DNA of 64,000 bases from Thermoproteota archaeon (GTDB taxonomy: Archaea; Thermoproteota; Nitrososphaeria; Nitrososphaerales; Nitrosopumilaceae), in assembly GCA_003352285.1 (NCBI GenBank), contig QQVN01000005.1, positions 557,017-621,016 on the forward strand, read 5' to 3'. The notes under the pieces are model-generated. The model was not told where the DNA came from. It was given only the letters and a program-made list of their open reading frames with translations, and did no database searches. Both the position numbers and the translations under genes were made by a program. Each line of letters starts with the position of its first letter. The first letter of the stretch is position 1. Positions 8,202-19,087 of this stretch are shown in pieces.

Positions 8202-8476
8202 TACAAAACTTCAAATTTTTTGAATTCTCCAGAAAATTTTTCATTTTTTATATCTATGTCTTCAACTCTTGCGTTTGCAGGTCCAGCATGACACCATTCA
8301 ACTACATGACTAACGTCAACATCTTCTCCTTCTAAAACTGCCTCAACACGTCCATCCTTTAGATTTCGAACCCATCCAAATACATTATTTTTTTTAGACA
8401 TTACTTTGAGTGCTTGTCTAAAAAATACTCCTTGTACTTTACCAGTTACAAAGATTCGAACACGTTGTTTAGACAT
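8198..8476 (-). CDS. acyP: Acylphosphatase
   Basis: 92 residues, the whole family length. The catalytic pair is visible: R20 in the phosphate loop VQGVFFRQ and N38 in VFGWVRNLKDG. GRVEAVLEGE follows, also conserved. The enzyme hydrolyses carboxyl-phosphate bonds such as acetyl phosphate or 1,3-bisphosphoglycerate in the cytoplasm. Residues 28-30 are Lys-Lys-Asn, a normal variable turn. It lies downstream of the L2 gene on the same strand with a 47-base gap, so co-transcription is possible. Confidence 0.95.
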   Translation of the reverse strand: MSKQRVRIFVTGKVQGVFFRQALKVMSKKNNVFGWVRNLKDGRVEAVLEGEDVDVSHVVEWCHAGPANARVEDIDIKNEKFSGEFKKFEVLY

Positions 8477-8523
8477 GCAAAATTGTGGAAAAACAGCTAT
8501 TAATCAATTTTAGGAATTTTAAG

Positions 8524-9255
8524 TTACTTTCGTTCCTTAATTCTTGCTCGTCCAGTTTTTCTAGCAGCAATGCTACCAACTTTGGCTCCGGGCGGGGCAT
8601 CACGAGATACAGTAGAGCTTTGTCCAACATGTTGATGTCTTCCACCACCGTGAGGATGAACATATGCTGCTTGAGCAACACCCCTGACAATAGGATATTT
8701 TCTTCCTCTTGATCTGAAATTTCTCCATTTTCTACCAGCACTCATAAATGGTCGTTCGCTAGTACCTCCGCCTGAGAGAGTACCAATCATGGCTCTATTT
8801 TTAGGATTAAATGTTGCAAATTTTCCAGATGGGAGTTTTACAGTAACTCCTTCCTCATTATGTGAGAAAATTGTTGCGTTAGTTCCAGCTGATTTTACAA
8901 TACTTCCACCATCACCAAATTGTTTTTCTAAATTACATACAATGGTTCCATCAGGAATGTTTTGAATACTAATTACATTACCGTCTTGAATTTTTGATTT
9001 TAAACCAAATTCTAGAGTATCGCCTACTTTAGTACCAAGAACCGCAGGTACAAAAGAGACAGATCCGTCTTCAAATCGAATTTTTGCTAAAGGTGCATCT
9101 CTTCCTCGCTCATGTACGAGATCAATGACTTTTCCCTCATGTTGCTCAGATAATGTAAAACTTGGATATTTGGAGCGAGCTACTTTACCAGTTACTGTAG
9201 CCCTAAACTGCATGCCTCCGCGGCCACGTCTTCTAACTAATGGTCGTTTTCCCAA
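8524..9255 (-). CDS. rpl2: Large-subunit ribosomal protein L2
   Basis: 243 residues, typical of archaeal L2 (uL2). The N-terminus is MGKRPLVRRRGRGGMQFRA and an OB-fold follows. The C-terminal SH3-like domain contains AAYVHPHGGGRHQHVG with the conserved histidine of the peptidyl-transferase region. It ends in a basic tail. L2 supports the peptidyl-transferase centre and subunit association. Here it stands apart from the S10/spc ribosomal cluster, next to acylphosphatase and divergent from cdc48. Confidence 0.97.
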   Translation of the reverse strand: MGKRPLVRRRGRGGMQFRATVTGKVARSKYPSFTLSEQHEGKVIDLVHERGRDAPLAKIRFEDGSVSFVPAVLGTKVGDTLEFGLKSKIQDGNVISIQNIPDGTIVCNLEKQFGDGGSIVKSAGTNATIFSHNEEGVTVKLPSGKFATFNPKNRAMIGTLSGGGTSERPFMSAGRKWRNFRSRGRKYPIVRGVAQAAYVHPHGGGRHQHVGQSSTVSRDAPPGAKVGSIAARKTGRARIKERK

Positions 9256-9331
9256 GTAGATCGACTACTTTTCACTACGGATTTTAAGTTTGTGATTGTT
9301 GGTGGTAATTGTCAAGAATAAAACGCCAAAG

Positions 9332-9340
9332 ATATAAAAA
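9332..9340 (+). promoter_or_regulatory. TATA box of cdc48
   Basis: ATATAAAAA is centred 26 bases before the ATG at 9362, predicting a leaderless transcript. Confidence 0.55.
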
Positions 9341-9361
9341 ATAGGCAGAGAGAGTTTTCCT

Positions 9362-11548
9362 ATGAGTCAGAATTCTCTTTCGTTAAAAGTTTTAGAGGCA
9401 TATACTAGAGATGTTGGAAGAGGAGTAGCCAGAATAGATTATGACTCAATGGATACACTAAATGCTTCTACTGGAGATGTTATTGAGATCAAAGGAAAAA
9501 GAAGAACAGTAGCAAAATGTCTTCCATTATATCCCTCTGATGAAGGGAAAGGAATTATCAGAATTGATGGATTAGGTCGAAATAATTCTGGTATTGCCAT
9601 TGGAGATACTATTACTGTGAGAAAAATCAAAGCGGTCGCTGCAGAAAAAGTTGTAGTAGCCCCACTTGAAGCAATACCTCCAATTGATGAGAGATATCTT
9701 GCAGATGCATTAGAAAGTGTTCCATTAATCAAAGGAGATAATGTTATGGTTCCATATTTTGGTGGAAGATTAACCTTTCAAGTTATTGGTGTTACCCCTG
9801 CAGCAGATGCAGTTTTAGTTACACAAAAAACAGTTTTCCATATTGCAGAAAAGGGAGAGACTCTTCGTGGTGTACCGCAAGTAACATACGAAGACATTGG
9901 TGGATTAACAGATGAAATAAAGAAAGTTAGGGAAATGATCGAGTTACCATTACGTCATCCAGAAATTTTTGAAAAACTTGGTATTGAAGCTCCAAAAGGT
10001 GTGTTACTTTATGGTCCACCAGGAACTGGAAAGACTTTACTTGCAAAAGCAGTTGCAAATGAAAGTAATGCTCATTTCATAAGTATCTCAGGTCCAGAAA
10101 TCATGAGCAAGTTCTATGGAGAAAGTGAAGCTAGACTAAGAGAAATTTTCAAAGAGGCAAGAGAAAAAGCTCCATCAATAATTTTTGTAGATGAGATCGA
10201 TTCCATAGCTCCAAAACGAGAAGAAGTTACAGGAGAGGTTGAACGACGAGTTGTTTCACAGATGTTATCATTAATGGACGGTTTAGAAGCTAGGGGAAAA
10301 GTTATTGTCATCTCTGCTACCAATAGACCCAATGCAATTGATCCAGCATTAAGAAGACCAGGTAGATTTGATAGAGAAATAGAAATTAAAGTACCGGATA
10401 AGAAAGGACGAAAAGATATTCTTGCAATTCATACAAGAAACATGCCATTATCAGATGATGTTGATGCCGACAAGGTTGCAGCTGTTAGTCATGGGTATGT
10501 AGGAGCAGATTTGGAATATCTCTGTAAAGAAGCAGCGATGAAATGCCTCAGAAGATTATTGCCAGAACTAAACCTCGAGGATGAAAAAATTCCCCCTGAA
10601 ACTTTGGATAAATTAATTGTCAATTCAGAGGATTTCCAAAAAGCCTTGATTGAAGTTACTCCTTCAGGCATGAGGGAGGTGTTTATTGAAAATCCAGATG
10701 TAAAATGGGAAGAAGTGGGAGGATTAGAAGAAGTAAAAAGAGAATTACAAGAAGCTGTTGAATGGCCAATGAAATATCCATCATTATATGATAAACTAGG
10801 TCATAGAATGCCTAGAGGAATTTTATTGCACGGTCCAAGTGGAACTGGAAAGACTTTACTTGCAAAAGCAGTTGCAACTCAAAGTGAAGCTAACTTTGTA
10901 TCAGTAAGGGGTCCCGAACTATTATCAAAATGGGTTGGTGAATCAGAAAGAGGTATAAGAGAAATTTTTAGAAGAGCACGTCAAGCTTCTCCATGTGTAA
11001 TATTCTTTGATGAAATAGACTCCATTGCTCCTATAAGAGGTGCAGGAGGCGAGACTGCCGTTACTGAAAGAGTAGTAAGCCAATTACTAACAGAATTAGA
11101 CGGTATGGAAAATATGCATGGAGTTGTCGTGTTAGCAGCAACAAATCGTGCAGACATGATTGATCCAGCATTATTACGACCAGGAAGATTTGACAAAATT
11201 ATACAAATTCCACTTCCAGATAAAGAGAGTAGAAAGAGAATTCTTGAAATAAACACTGCAAAGATTCCAGCTGTTACCGAAGTTAGCGATCCGGAACATG
11301 TTGATCTAGATAAGATTTCTGAATTAACTGATGGAATGAGTGGAGCAGATGTAGCATCAATTGCAAATACCGCAGTATCATTAGTAATTCATGAATACTT
11401 GGATAGTCATCCAGATGCAATTCAGGTAGAAAAGAGTTCAGACGAAGCCAGAGTTACCATGAGACATTTCGAAGAAGCAGTTAAGAAAGTAAGAGAACAA
11501 AAAGACCTAAAGATTGGTCAAAAAGTTGTTGCCTCATATTATAGGTAG
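9362..11548 (+). CDS. cdc48: Cdc48/VAT-type AAA+ ATPase
   Basis: 728 residues. The N-terminal double-psi barrel domain (about 1-180) is followed by two AAA modules. D1 has Walker A GPPGTGKT from G218 and Walker [16 protein letters not shown]2 has GPSGTGKT from G491 and Walker [13 protein letters not shown]. Both modules have arginine-finger segments ([11 protein letters not shown] and [11 protein letters not shown]). The C-terminus ends in SYYR, a form of the hydrophobic-aromatic tail that docks on the proteasome. The hexamer unfolds proteins, probably feeding the 20S proteasome. A TATA box sits 26 bases upstream. Confidence 0.97.
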   Translation: MSQNSLSLKVLEAYTRDVGRGVARIDYDSMDTLNASTGDVIEIKGKRRTVAKCLPLYPSDEGKGIIRIDGLGRNNSGIAIGDTITVRKIKAVAAEKVVVAPLEAIPPIDERYLADALESVPLIKGDNVMVPYFGGRLTFQVIGVTPAADAVLVTQKTVFHIAEKGETLRGVPQVTYEDIGGLTDEIKKVREMIELPLRHPEIFEKLGIEAPKGVLLYGPPGTGKTLLAKAVANESNAHFISISGPEIMSKFYGESEARLREIFKEAREKAPSIIFVDEIDSIAPKREEVTGEVERRVVSQMLSLMDGLEARGKVIVISATNRPNAIDPALRRPGRFDREIEIKVPDKKGRKDILAIHTRNMPLSDDVDADKVAAVSHGYVGADLEYLCKEAAMKCLRRLLPELNLEDEKIPPETLDKLIVNSEDFQKALIEVTPSGMREVFIENPDVKWEEVGGLEEVKRELQEAVEWPMKYPSLYDKLGHRMPRGILLHGPSGTGKTLLAKAVATQSEANFVSVRGPELLSKWVGESERGIREIFRRARQASPCVIFFDEIDSIAPIRGAGGETAVTERVVSQLLTELDGMENMHGVVVLAATNRADMIDPALLRPGRFDKIIQIPLPDKESRKRILEINTAKIPAVTEVSDPEHVDLDKISELTDGMSGADVASIANTAVSLVIHEYLDSHPDAIQVEKSSDEARVTMRHFEEAVKKVREQKDLKIGQKVVASYYR

Positions 11549-11580
11549 TTTTAATAAAATAGTTACTTTAACTCAGACAA

Positions 11581-12870
11581 ATGTCCGAATACAGAGGCTA
11601 CCAAGGTAGATCTCTAGAATTTTTACAGAAAAATAATATCAAGATAGGCAGCAAGGTGAAAATTTTTTCAGATATTGTTTATGATGGTATCATAATGCCC
11701 AGATATGAAAAATCAGATTCAAATCACATCACACTGAAATTAAAAAGTGGTTACAACATTGGTCTTGAAATTGATAAGATTGAAAAAATCGAGAAATTAG
11801 AATCTCTAGAAATTAAAACTGAGCATAAAAGACCTATAGAGAAAAAGGCAAATTTAGAAAAAATTCTTTTAATTTCAACCGGTGGTACTATTGCTAGCAA
11901 AATAGATTATAGAACAGGAGCCGTAACACCTGCCCTAAGTCCAGAAGAACTCAATTCATCAATCCCAGAGTTAGCAGAAATGGCAAATATTGATACAGAA
12001 TTAATCTTATCAGAGTATTCAGAAAATTTACAGCCAAAAGATTGGAAGAGAATTGCCCAAAAACTAGATGATTATTCCAATTCAGATTACAAAGGGATTA
12101 TTGTGGCACATGGAACAGATACCATGCATTACACATCTGCGTTTCTTAGTTTTGCGTTATCAGGATATCCTATTCCAATAGCTTTAGTAGGCTCTCAACG
12201 TTCATCAGACAGACCGTCATCGGATGCAGCACTAAATTTAATTGCTGCAGTAAAATTTTTGACCGAAGCTAATGAAAAAGGAGTTTATGTCATAATGCAC
12301 AATGATGAAAACGACAAAACAATTGCTTGTCATCTAGGAACAAGAGTAAGGAAAAATCACACAAGTAAACGCGGTGCATTTCAAACAATTGGTGGGAATC
12401 CAGGATTTCTTATCGTTGAGAATTCAATTCAAAAAAACATTACAAAGAAATTCTTTCAGACAGAAAAATATCTTCCTAGAATAAACGTAGATTCACGAGT
12501 TGCTTTATTGAAATATTATCCAGGATTTGATCCTAGAATTGTAGAAAATTTGATTGATTTAGGTCATAAGGCGATAATTTTTGAAGGAACTGGTCTCGGA
12601 CATATTGGAAAGAACATGTATGAAGTTGTCAAAAGTGCAAATCAATCAGGGTTATTTTTGGGGATGACATCACAATGCATTGATGGTAAAGTTAGAATGA
12701 CAGTGTACGAAAGTGGCCGAGATTTAATGGATATGGGAATTATTCCATTAGGAAATTTAATTCCCGAAGTAGCACTTGTAAAAGCTATGTGGGCATTAGG
12801 AAATACTGAAGATATATCAAAAATTAAAGAAATTATGCTGCAAGAAATTTCCTCTGAATATTCTAATTAA
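11581..12870 (+). CDS. gatD: Glutamyl-tRNA(Gln) amidotransferase subunit D
   Basis: 429 residues. The N-terminal beta-barrel (about 1-75: GSKVKIFSDIVYDGIIMPRY) is specific to GatD. The asparaginase-like domain follows, with the catalytic segment STGGTIAS (T100, T103) and AHGTDT (T179, D180), then GSQRSSDRPSSDA. GatD releases ammonia from glutamine or asparagine for GatE. The gene is 31 bases upstream of gatE on the same strand and clearly in one unit with it. The pair is archaeal. Confidence 0.97.
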   Translation: MSEYRGYQGRSLEFLQKNNIKIGSKVKIFSDIVYDGIIMPRYEKSDSNHITLKLKSGYNIGLEIDKIEKIEKLESLEIKTEHKRPIEKKANLEKILLISTGGTIASKIDYRTGAVTPALSPEELNSSIPELAEMANIDTELILSEYSENLQPKDWKRIAQKLDDYSNSDYKGIIVAHGTDTMHYTSAFLSFALSGYPIPIALVGSQRSSDRPSSDAALNLIAAVKFLTEANEKGVYVIMHNDENDKTIACHLGTRVRKNHTSKRGAFQTIGGNPGFLIVENSIQKNITKKFFQTEKYLPRINVDSRVALLKYYPGFDPRIVENLIDLGHKAIIFEGTGLGHIGKNMYEVVKSANQSGLFLGMTSQCIDGKVRMTVYESGRDLMDMGIIPLGNLIPEVALVKAMWALGNTEDISKIKEIMLQEISSEYSN

Positions 12871-12901
12871 GTATTAAAGAGGTTTAAGAGTCATCAAGAA
12901 A

Positions 12902-14794
12902 ATGGCAGAAATAGATCCGAAAAGTATTGGGCTTAAAGTTGGATTGGAAATACATCAGCAATTGGCCACCAACAAAAAGCTATTTTGTGATTGCCCTCCC
13001 TTAGAACTAGATGAATATGATTCAAAATTTTCCCGAAAACTACGAGTATCAAAAAGTGAAATGGGCGAATATGATCCTGCAGCACTATTTGAAAATATTA
13101 AATCAAAAACGATTGTTTATTGTGCAAATGAAAAAAGTAGTTGCCTGGTAGAAAGAGATGAAGAGCCGCCTCATGATTTAGATAATGATGCAAAAAAAAT
13201 TGTGCTAATCATAGCCTCAGCCTTAAAATCCAATATCTTCAGTGAGGTTTATCCCATGAGAAAAATGGTGTTAGATGGTTCCAACACTTCCGGTTTCCAA
13301 CGAACAATGTTGGTTTCTCAGGGAGGGTATTTGGATGTAGATGGGGAGCAAATTGGTGTTCAATCAATCTGTCTTGAAGAAGATGCAGCTAAGCTTCTAG
13401 GTGATAAAGATAATACTAGAGAATATAGTTTGGACAGACTTGGAGTTCCACTAATTGAAATTGCATTAGAGCCAGTTAGTGCAGATTCCAAAGAGATGAA
13501 AAAAATTGCATTAACTTTAGGAAGATTACTACGAACTACAAAAAAAGTCACTAGGGGATTAGGTTCAATCAGACAGGATGTAAATGTCTCTATAACAGGC
13601 GGCGGAATTGTCGAAGTAAAAGGAGTACAACAATTAGATCAATTAGAAAAGGTAGTTGAATATGAAGCAAAAAGACAACATGGATTACAAATTATTGCAA
13701 AAAAACTACATGAAAAAAATTTAGAAAAAATATCTAATGATGATATCTATGATATAACAGAATTTATGAAAAAATCAAACTCAAAGATAATAAAAAATGC
13801 ATTAAAAACGAATGCAATAATCAAAGTAGTAAAAATAAAAAATTTTTCAGGGATGTTTAGTTTTTCACCTTATGATGGCATTAGACTTGGAAAAGAATTA
13901 GGCCAATTAGTTAGATTCTTTGGAATTGGAGGAGTATTTCATTCAGATGAGCTTCCCAATTATGGAATAGAGTTGAATGAAGTTAAAGAAATTAGAAAAA
14001 TAATTGATGCTAATGAAAAAGATGCTTTCTTAATTATTGCAGCAGATAATGTAAAAATTAGATTTGCCATAGAATCAATTATTCAACGTATCGAAAGTGC
14101 GAAATATGGAGTTCCTTCTGAAACAAGACTAGCTACTCAAACAGGAGAAACGGTGTATCTTAGACCAAAACCGGGAGCATCAAGAATGTATCCTGAGACA
14201 GATATACCGCCAATCATAATAAATAAAGACGAAATTGAATTTGCAAAGAAGAATATCCCAAAATCATGGGACGAATCATTAAAAGAGCTACAAGAAAAAT
14301 ATAATTTGAATCAACAATTAGCAGAGCAAATTTTTGATTCAGATTATCTACCATTATTTGAAAAGATCTCGTCTAGATTTAATATTTTACCAAACTTTGT
14401 TGCGTCTACATTATGTTCCACCATAACAAATCTTCAAAGACAAGAATTTTCTGTTATTGAGTTAGATGAATATCAAATAATGAAATCGTTTGAGTTGTTA
14501 GATGCTCAAAAAATTTCCAAGGAGTCACTAGAAATAATATTTTCAGAAATAATGTCAGGAAAAGTAAAATCAGTAGAAGAGGCAATTGAAAAATCTTCTA
14601 TAACCAATTTATCAGATGAAGAATTGGAAAAAACATTAGAAAAAATAGTTCAAGAAAATTTAAGTTTGGTGAAAAAGCAAGGTCAAAGATCAGTTGCACC
14701 GTTAATGGGAGTAGCTATGAAATCGTTAAGAGGAAAAGCTCCAGGAGAGAAAATTAATCAAATCTTGCAGGAAAAAATTAAAAAGTTAATTTAA
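12902..14794 (+). CDS. gatE: Glutamyl-tRNA(Gln) amidotransferase subunit E
   Basis: 630 residues, full length. Features are VGLEIHQQL at 14-22, the GatB/E cradle domain with RDEEPPHDLD, SIRQDVNVSI and YPETDIPP. An AspRS-like insert lies in the middle (about 280-420) and a helical/YqeY-like tRNA-binding C-terminus starts at about 480. GatE phosphorylates Glu-tRNA(Gln) and amidates it to Gln-tRNA(Gln) with ammonia from GatD. A tRNA-Gln gene lies in the same window at 21.4 kb, consistent with the indirect pathway. Confidence 0.97.
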   Translation: MAEIDPKSIGLKVGLEIHQQLATNKKLFCDCPPLELDEYDSKFSRKLRVSKSEMGEYDPAALFENIKSKTIVYCANEKSSCLVERDEEPPHDLDNDAKKIVLIIASALKSNIFSEVYPMRKMVLDGSNTSGFQRTMLVSQGGYLDVDGEQIGVQSICLEEDAAKLLGDKDNTREYSLDRLGVPLIEIALEPVSADSKEMKKIALTLGRLLRTTKKVTRGLGSIRQDVNVSITGGGIVEVKGVQQLDQLEKVVEYEAKRQHGLQIIAKKLHEKNLEKISNDDIYDITEFMKKSNSKIIKNALKTNAIIKVVKIKNFSGMFSFSPYDGIRLGKELGQLVRFFGIGGVFHSDELPNYGIELNEVKEIRKIIDANEKDAFLIIAADNVKIRFAIESIIQRIESAKYGVPSETRLATQTGETVYLRPKPGASRMYPETDIPPIIINKDEIEFAKKNIPKSWDESLKELQEKYNLNQQLAEQIFDSDYLPLFEKISSRFNILPNFVASTLCSTITNLQRQEFSVIELDEYQIMKSFELLDAQKISKESLEIIFSEIMSGKVKSVEEAIEKSSITNLSDEELEKTLEKIVQENLSLVKKQGQRSVAPLMGVAMKSLRGKAPGEKINQILQEKIKKLI

Positions 14795-14830
14795 AAATCG
14801 AAAACATTATAGAAATTAGAATAGATATTT

Positions 14831-15085
14831 CTAATCTAATTTTCGTCTACCGGTTCCACGGCCCATGGAGACATATCGTCCCTTTGTTGATGTTGATTTT
14901 GATTCTTTAAGATCGCTTAGTTTAATCTTTGTAGTTCCTCGTCCTACAGTAACATAAGCATCTCCCAAAGCTTCTTTTCGTTTGCGTTGATACTCTTTGA
15001 AGTCTTCGCCAGACCAATTGTCTTCGGATTTGTCAGAAACTCGTCTAGAAGTTCCTCTGCCGCCAACTCGAATTACTTTGCCCAT
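14831..15085 (-). CDS. Small protein with three GRGT motifs, function unknown
   Basis: 84 residues, strongly basic, with no membrane segment. The motif V-x-x-G-R-G-T followed by Lys/Arg and S-D occurs three times, at about 5-18 (with an extra Gly), 45-58 and 72-84. They are separated by a charged helix (EDFKEYQRKRKEALGD) and a Ser/Thr/Lys linker. The repeats look like small RNA- or DNA-binding strand-turn units, but that is inference. It converges on gatE with a 36-base gap and lies downstream of tRNA-Leu on the same strand. I do not recognise a named family. Confidence 0.75.
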   Translation of the reverse strand: MGKVIRVGGRGTSRRVSDKSEDNWSGEDFKEYQRKRKEALGDAYVTVGRGTTKIKLSDLKESKSTSTKGRYVSMGRGTGRRKLD

Positions 15086-15148
15086 AAATCATGATGAATT
15101 TACTATGGTTTAAAGTTGTTCATTATTATACGAATTTTAGTGATATAG

Positions 15149-15233
15149 TGCGGGAAGTGGGATTTGAACCCACGAACTCCTAGGAGATAAGGATCTGAAC
15201 CTTACGCCTTTGACCAGGCTGGGCGACTCCCGC
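15149..15233 (-). tRNA. tRNA-Leu (anticodon CAG)
   Basis: On the minus strand GCGGGAG pairs with TTCCCGC (one G-T pair) and A73 follows. The anticodon loop TTCAGAT on stem TAAGG/CCTTA gives CAG. A long variable arm (CTCCTAGGAG) marks it as type II. The T-arm loop is GGGTTCAAATCCC. No intron is seen and CCA is not encoded. Confidence 0.95.
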
Positions 15234-15324
15234 ATCGTAGAATTTAGGAATCTAGAATAAGTTTCTTTATTGTTCAAATTAGATACAGATACAAATACAA
15301 ATCAACATTTTGTAATTTGCTTAT

Positions 15325-15486
15325 ATGGAATTTAGAGAAATTTACTGTAACAATTGTAAAAAAGTTCTTGGAAGATATAACATGAAGTATTATTCAGACG
15401 ATAAAATTGGAGAAGTAATCAAAACCAGTCATACCATACATGTAAGAGAAGGTCATGAAATAGAGTTAAGAAGAATCAAAGAATAA
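15325..15486 (+). CDS. Small protein with CxxC knuckle, 53 aa
   Basis: ATG at 15325 to TAA at 15484-15486. The N-terminus has YCNNCKKVLGRYN, one CxxC pair, followed by a soluble charged stretch ending in EIELRRIKE. With only two cysteines a zinc site would need His (HTIHV and GHE are present) or a dimer. It ends 5 bases before the convergent dnaJ stop. The function is unknown, and the coding call rests on the intact frame and protein-like composition. Confidence 0.55.
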   Translation: MEFREIYCNNCKKVLGRYNMKYYSDDKIGEVIKTSHTIHVREGHEIELRRIKE

Positions 15487-15491
15487 TGAAA

Positions 15492-16586
15492 TTAGTTAAA
15501 GGATTCCTCAAATTCTTTTAGTAGATTTTTTTGATGGTTGTTCAGTTTTTTAGGAATGTTTACCACTAATCGTACATATTGATCTCCTCTTGATGAATTA
15601 TGAAAAGGAACACCTTTACCTTTTAATTTTAGTATAGTATTTGGTTGGCTTCCATTTTCAATCTTTATTTTTTCTTCACCATCTAACGTTGGTACAACCA
15701 TCTCTCGACCTAGTGCTGCATCAATCATGGAAATTTCTTGATCATAGAAAATATCTCTTCCATCACGCTTGAATTTTGGATGTGATTGAACTCTCACCCG
15801 AACTATAAGATCCCCATTAATCCCATCTGGAATATATTCTCCTTCACTTTGAATTGTGTAATCGCCATTATCAATTCCTGGTGGTAAATCAAAACTAAGA
15901 TGCTTTGAGCCTTTTTTTGTTCCCTTACCATTGCATGCATTACATGGTTTTTCTATAGCTGTTCCTTGTCCCTTACAAGAATTACATGGTTCAACTGTAA
16001 CAAACGATGCAAATCCCATTTTTCTGGTTTTCCGTAATTGCCCTTGACCATTACATGAACCACATGATTTTTTATTTGAACCTGGAGCACAACCTGATGC
16101 ACCACAAGCATCACACTCAATATCTTTTTTCAAGTCAATGTCGATTTTTTTGCCATGTAATACATCTTCTAGAGTAATTGAGGTTTCATATAGTAAGTCA
16201 GCACCTTTCTGCTGCCGATATTGATTAAATCCACGTCTGTTTCCAAATAATGTATCAAAGATAGAATCAAATCCGCCGCCTGATCCTCCGAAAAGATCAT
16301 TGAAAACATCATTAAAGTTTCCACTTGCACCCCTAAAGATATCGTCAGTACTGTATTTTCCATCAACACCGGCATGCCCATATTGATCATATGTTTTTCT
16401 TTTTTCAGAATCTGACAATACTGCATAAGCCTCTGAAATTTCTTTGAAATGTTCTGATGCCTCTGCAGATTTGTTTCTATCAGGATGGAATTTTAATGCT
16501 AATTTTCGATATTGTGATTTTATTTCACTAGCGGAAGCTGATTTTGAAACTCCTAAAACTTCATAATAATCACGTTTACTGCTCAT
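15492..16586 (-). CDS. dnaJ: Chaperone DnaJ (Hsp40), type I
   Basis: About 364 residues. It has the J domain with HPD (FHPDRN) at about 35-37, a G/F-rich linker (about 75-115) and four zinc knuckles CxxCxGxG ([32 protein letters not shown]). The C-terminal substrate-binding domains follow. ATG at 16586 was chosen over an in-frame GTG at 16595 because AAGGTG lies 6 bases before the ATG. It delivers clients to DnaK and stimulates its ATPase. It is the last gene of grpE-dnaK-dnaJ. Confidence 0.97.
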   Translation of the reverse strand: MSSKRDYYEVLGVSKSASASEIKSQYRKLALKFHPDRNKSAEASEHFKEISEAYAVLSDSEKRKTYDQYGHAGVDGKYSTDDIFRGASGNFNDVFNDLFGGSGGGFDSIFDTLFGNRRGFNQYRQQKGADLLYETSITLEDVLHGKKIDIDLKKDIECDACGASGCAPGSNKKSCGSCNGQGQLRKTRKMGFASFVTVEPCNSCKGQGTAIEKPCNACNGKGTKKGSKHLSFDLPPGIDNGDYTIQSEGEYIPDGINGDLIVRVRVQSHPKFKRDGRDIFYDQEISMIDAALGREMVVPTLDGEEKIKIENGSQPNTILKLKGKGVPFHNSSRGDQYVRLVVNIPKKLNNHQKNLLKEFEESFN

Positions 16587-16620
16587 TGTCAACACCTTGT
16601 ATCTATGAAGTATAAATTAA

Positions 16621-18471
16621 CTAATTTGATGTTTTTGAATCAGAGTTTTCTTTAGTTTGAGATGTGTCTTGATTCGTTTGTTGTTCATTATTTTGTGATT
16701 GTTCACCTGGAGGGGGAGAGACGTTTTTGTACAATTCGGTAGTTATTTCATTTACAATCGCTTTAAGGGCATCTAATTTGGATTTTAATTCTGTTGCATC
16801 CTTGTCAAGAACTTCTCGTACCTCTTTTATTGCATCAGTAACTTTGATACCTTGTTCTTGTGAGATTTTATCTTTAAGATCATGATTCACAAGTTTTTCA
16901 GTAGTATAGATATAACTTTCAGCTTCATTTCGTAGATCAATTTTTTCTTTTTTCTTTTTATCTTCGTCAGCAAATTTTTCCGCATCTTGACGTAATTTTT
17001 CAATTTCATCTTCAGATAATTTTGATGAAGATTCAATTGTGATCTTTGCTTCTTTCTGTGTACCTAAATCTTTCGCAGTTACGTTGATAATTCCGTTAGC
17101 ATCAATATCAAATTTGACTTCTATCTGAGGAACTCCACGTGGTGCAGGCGGTAAATCAGTTAGATTAAAGCTTCCAAGAGATACATTATCAGCTGCCATA
17201 GGTCTTTCGCCTTGAACTACATGAATTGTAACTGCTGTTTGATTATCAGCTGCGGTAGTAAACACCTTGCTTTTTGAAGTTGGAATAGTTGTATTCCTTT
17301 CAATTAGTGGCTCTCTAACGCCTCCTAATGTTTCAATTCCCAAAGTTAATGGAGTAACATCTAGTAAAACTATATCACTTGTTACATCCCCTCCGATAAT
17401 CCCTGCCTGAATTGCAGCGCCCATCGCTACTGCTTCCATAGGATCAACTCCAGATTCTGGCTCTTTACCTAACACTGTACCAACAAATTTTTTCACTAAT
17501 GGAATTCTTGTTGGTCCTCCAACCATCACTATTTTTGAGATATCAGATTTTGTTAATTTTGCATCCTCAAGTGCTTTTTCTATTGAGGGTTTACATTTTT
17601 CAACGATTGGATTAATCAATTCCTCTAGTTTAGCTCTAGTTAATCTTAATTCAAGATTTTTTGAGCCAGATGATGGGTCATGAGCAATAAATGGTAAATT
17701 AATGTCAGTTTCCATTACAGTAGAAAGTTCAATCTTTGCTTTTTCTGCTGCTTCTCGTATTCTTGTCATTGCTGTATTATCAGATGATAAATCAATTCCT
17801 TCTTTTTTCTTGAATTGATCAACTACGTAATCAATTAGTATTTTATCCATATCAGTACCTCCTAATTGAGTATCTCCAGAAGTACTCATGACTTCAAATA
17901 CACCTCCACCCATTTCCATTATAGTTACATCAAGAGTTCCTCCACCAAAATCAAAAACTAGAATTTTCATATCTTCTTTGGCTTTATCAAGACCAAATGC
18001 AAGTGACGCTGCCGTTGGTTCATTAATAATTCGAACAACATCTAAACCTGCTATAGTACCAGCATCTTTTGTAGCCTGACGTTGATTATCATCAAAATAT
18101 GCAGGAACCGTGATTACTGCTTTTTCTACTTTATCTCCCGTGAATGCTTCTGCATCTTTTTTAATTTTTTGTAATATAAAGGCCGAAATTTGCTGTGGTT
18201 TGTACTCTTTATCACGAATTTTAAAAATATGATCTGTACCCATTTTTCTTTTTGCTGCAACAATTGTGTTAGCAGGATTTGTCACTGCTTGTCTACGTGC
18301 AGGTTCCCCAACAAGAAGATCTCCATCTTTAGAAAATGCAACTACCGAAGGGAAAGCTTTGCCACCAACAGTTGTACCTTCTGCAGCTGGTACAATGGTT
18401 GGTTTACCACCCATAATTACAGCAGCAGCCGAATTACTTGTTCCCAAATCGATACCAATAATTTTTGCCAT
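16621..18471 (-). CDS. dnaK: Chaperone DnaK (Hsp70)
   Basis: 616 residues. The N-terminal ATPase carries [14 protein letters not shown] and the conserved signatures [15 protein letters not shown] and [11 protein letters not shown]. The linker and beta-sandwich substrate domain follow ([17 protein letters not shown]). The helical lid is followed by a disordered Gln/Asn/Ser-rich tail. AAGGTGA sits about 5 bases before the ATG, giving a clear ribosome-binding site. GrpE ends 12 bases upstream. The bacterial type of the three-gene set reflects ancient transfer known for several mesophilic archaea. Confidence 0.98.
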   Translation of the reverse strand: MAKIIGIDLGTSNSAAAVIMGGKPTIVPAAEGTTVGGKAFPSVVAFSKDGDLLVGEPARRQAVTNPANTIVAAKRKMGTDHIFKIRDKEYKPQQISAFILQKIKKDAEAFTGDKVEKAVITVPAYFDDNQRQATKDAGTIAGLDVVRIINEPTAASLAFGLDKAKEDMKILVFDFGGGTLDVTIMEMGGGVFEVMSTSGDTQLGGTDMDKILIDYVVDQFKKKEGIDLSSDNTAMTRIREAAEKAKIELSTVMETDINLPFIAHDPSSGSKNLELRLTRAKLEELINPIVEKCKPSIEKALEDAKLTKSDISKIVMVGGPTRIPLVKKFVGTVLGKEPESGVDPMEAVAMGAAIQAGIIGGDVTSDIVLLDVTPLTLGIETLGGVREPLIERNTTIPTSKSKVFTTAADNQTAVTIHVVQGERPMAADNVSLGSFNLTDLPPAPRGVPQIEVKFDIDANGIINVTAKDLGTQKEAKITIESSSKLSEDEIEKLRQDAEKFADEDKKKKEKIDLRNEAESYIYTTEKLVNHDLKDKISQEQGIKVTDAIKEVREVLDKDATELKSKLDALKAIVNEITTELYKNVSPPPGEQSQNNEQQTNQDTSQTKENSDSKTSN

Positions 18472-18483
18472 TTTTTCACCTTG

Positions 18484-19053
18484 TCATTTTTGTTTTTTTG
18501 ATATTTCTACTAATGTTGGCCTAATAACTCTATTATGAGAAATATATCCTTTCCTGATTTCTTTTGTAATTGTATCATCATCTAGTGAAGGATCCTCTCT
18601 GATCGCAATAGCTTCATGAAGATTGGGATCAAATATTTCTCCTAAGGCATCTATTGGCACTATACCATTTTTACTTAAGAGAGCATCCATATTTTTGAGA
18701 ATTGAATCTAAACCGGTGGTTTCAATTTTATTTTCTGAATATGCATTCTTAGCTCGTATAAAATCATCATATATTTGCAAAAAATCTAGAATAAATTTAT
18801 CCATAAGATTATTGATTGAATTTTTTATCTCGGTTTGGGATTTTTTTTCTAAATTTTGAAAATCAGCAAATACTCGTTTTAATTTATCTTCTAGATCAAG
18901 AGATTTTTGTTTTTCTTTGTTTAAGGAGTCTGTTAATTGCTCTAGAATTTCCGAAGCGTTAGATTCTTTTTCAGAGTTTTCCTTTTCTGTGGAAACAATA
19001 TCATCGTCTTCTGAAAAATCTAGTTTTACTTCATTTTTATCATCTTCAGACAT
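18484..19053 (-). CDS. grpE: Nucleotide exchange factor GrpE
   Basis: 189 residues. The acidic, disordered N-terminus (1-40) is followed by a long coiled coil (about 40-110: LTDSLNKEKQKSLDLEDKLK) and the C-terminal beta-wing with DPNLHEAI and IRKGYISHNRVIRPTLVEIS, the GrpE signature region. It exchanges ADP on DnaK. It is the first gene of the grpE-dnaK-dnaJ operon; a heat-responsive promoter upstream is likely but no specific motif was recognised. Confidence 0.95.
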   Translation of the reverse strand: MSEDDKNEVKLDFSEDDDIVSTEKENSEKESNASEILEQLTDSLNKEKQKSLDLEDKLKRVFADFQNLEKKSQTEIKNSINNLMDKFILDFLQIYDDFIRAKNAYSENKIETTGLDSILKNMDALLSKNGIVPIDALGEIFDPNLHEAIAIREDPSLDDDTITKEIRKGYISHNRVIRPTLVEISKKQK

Positions 19054-19087
19054 TCTAAATTAAATCTCGCCTCATTAGATAATATTC

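Noticed and set aside
8469..8741. 90-aa and 75-aa frames overlapping the L2 gene end
   Set aside because: They share the region with clearly coding L2 and have no recognisable protein features.
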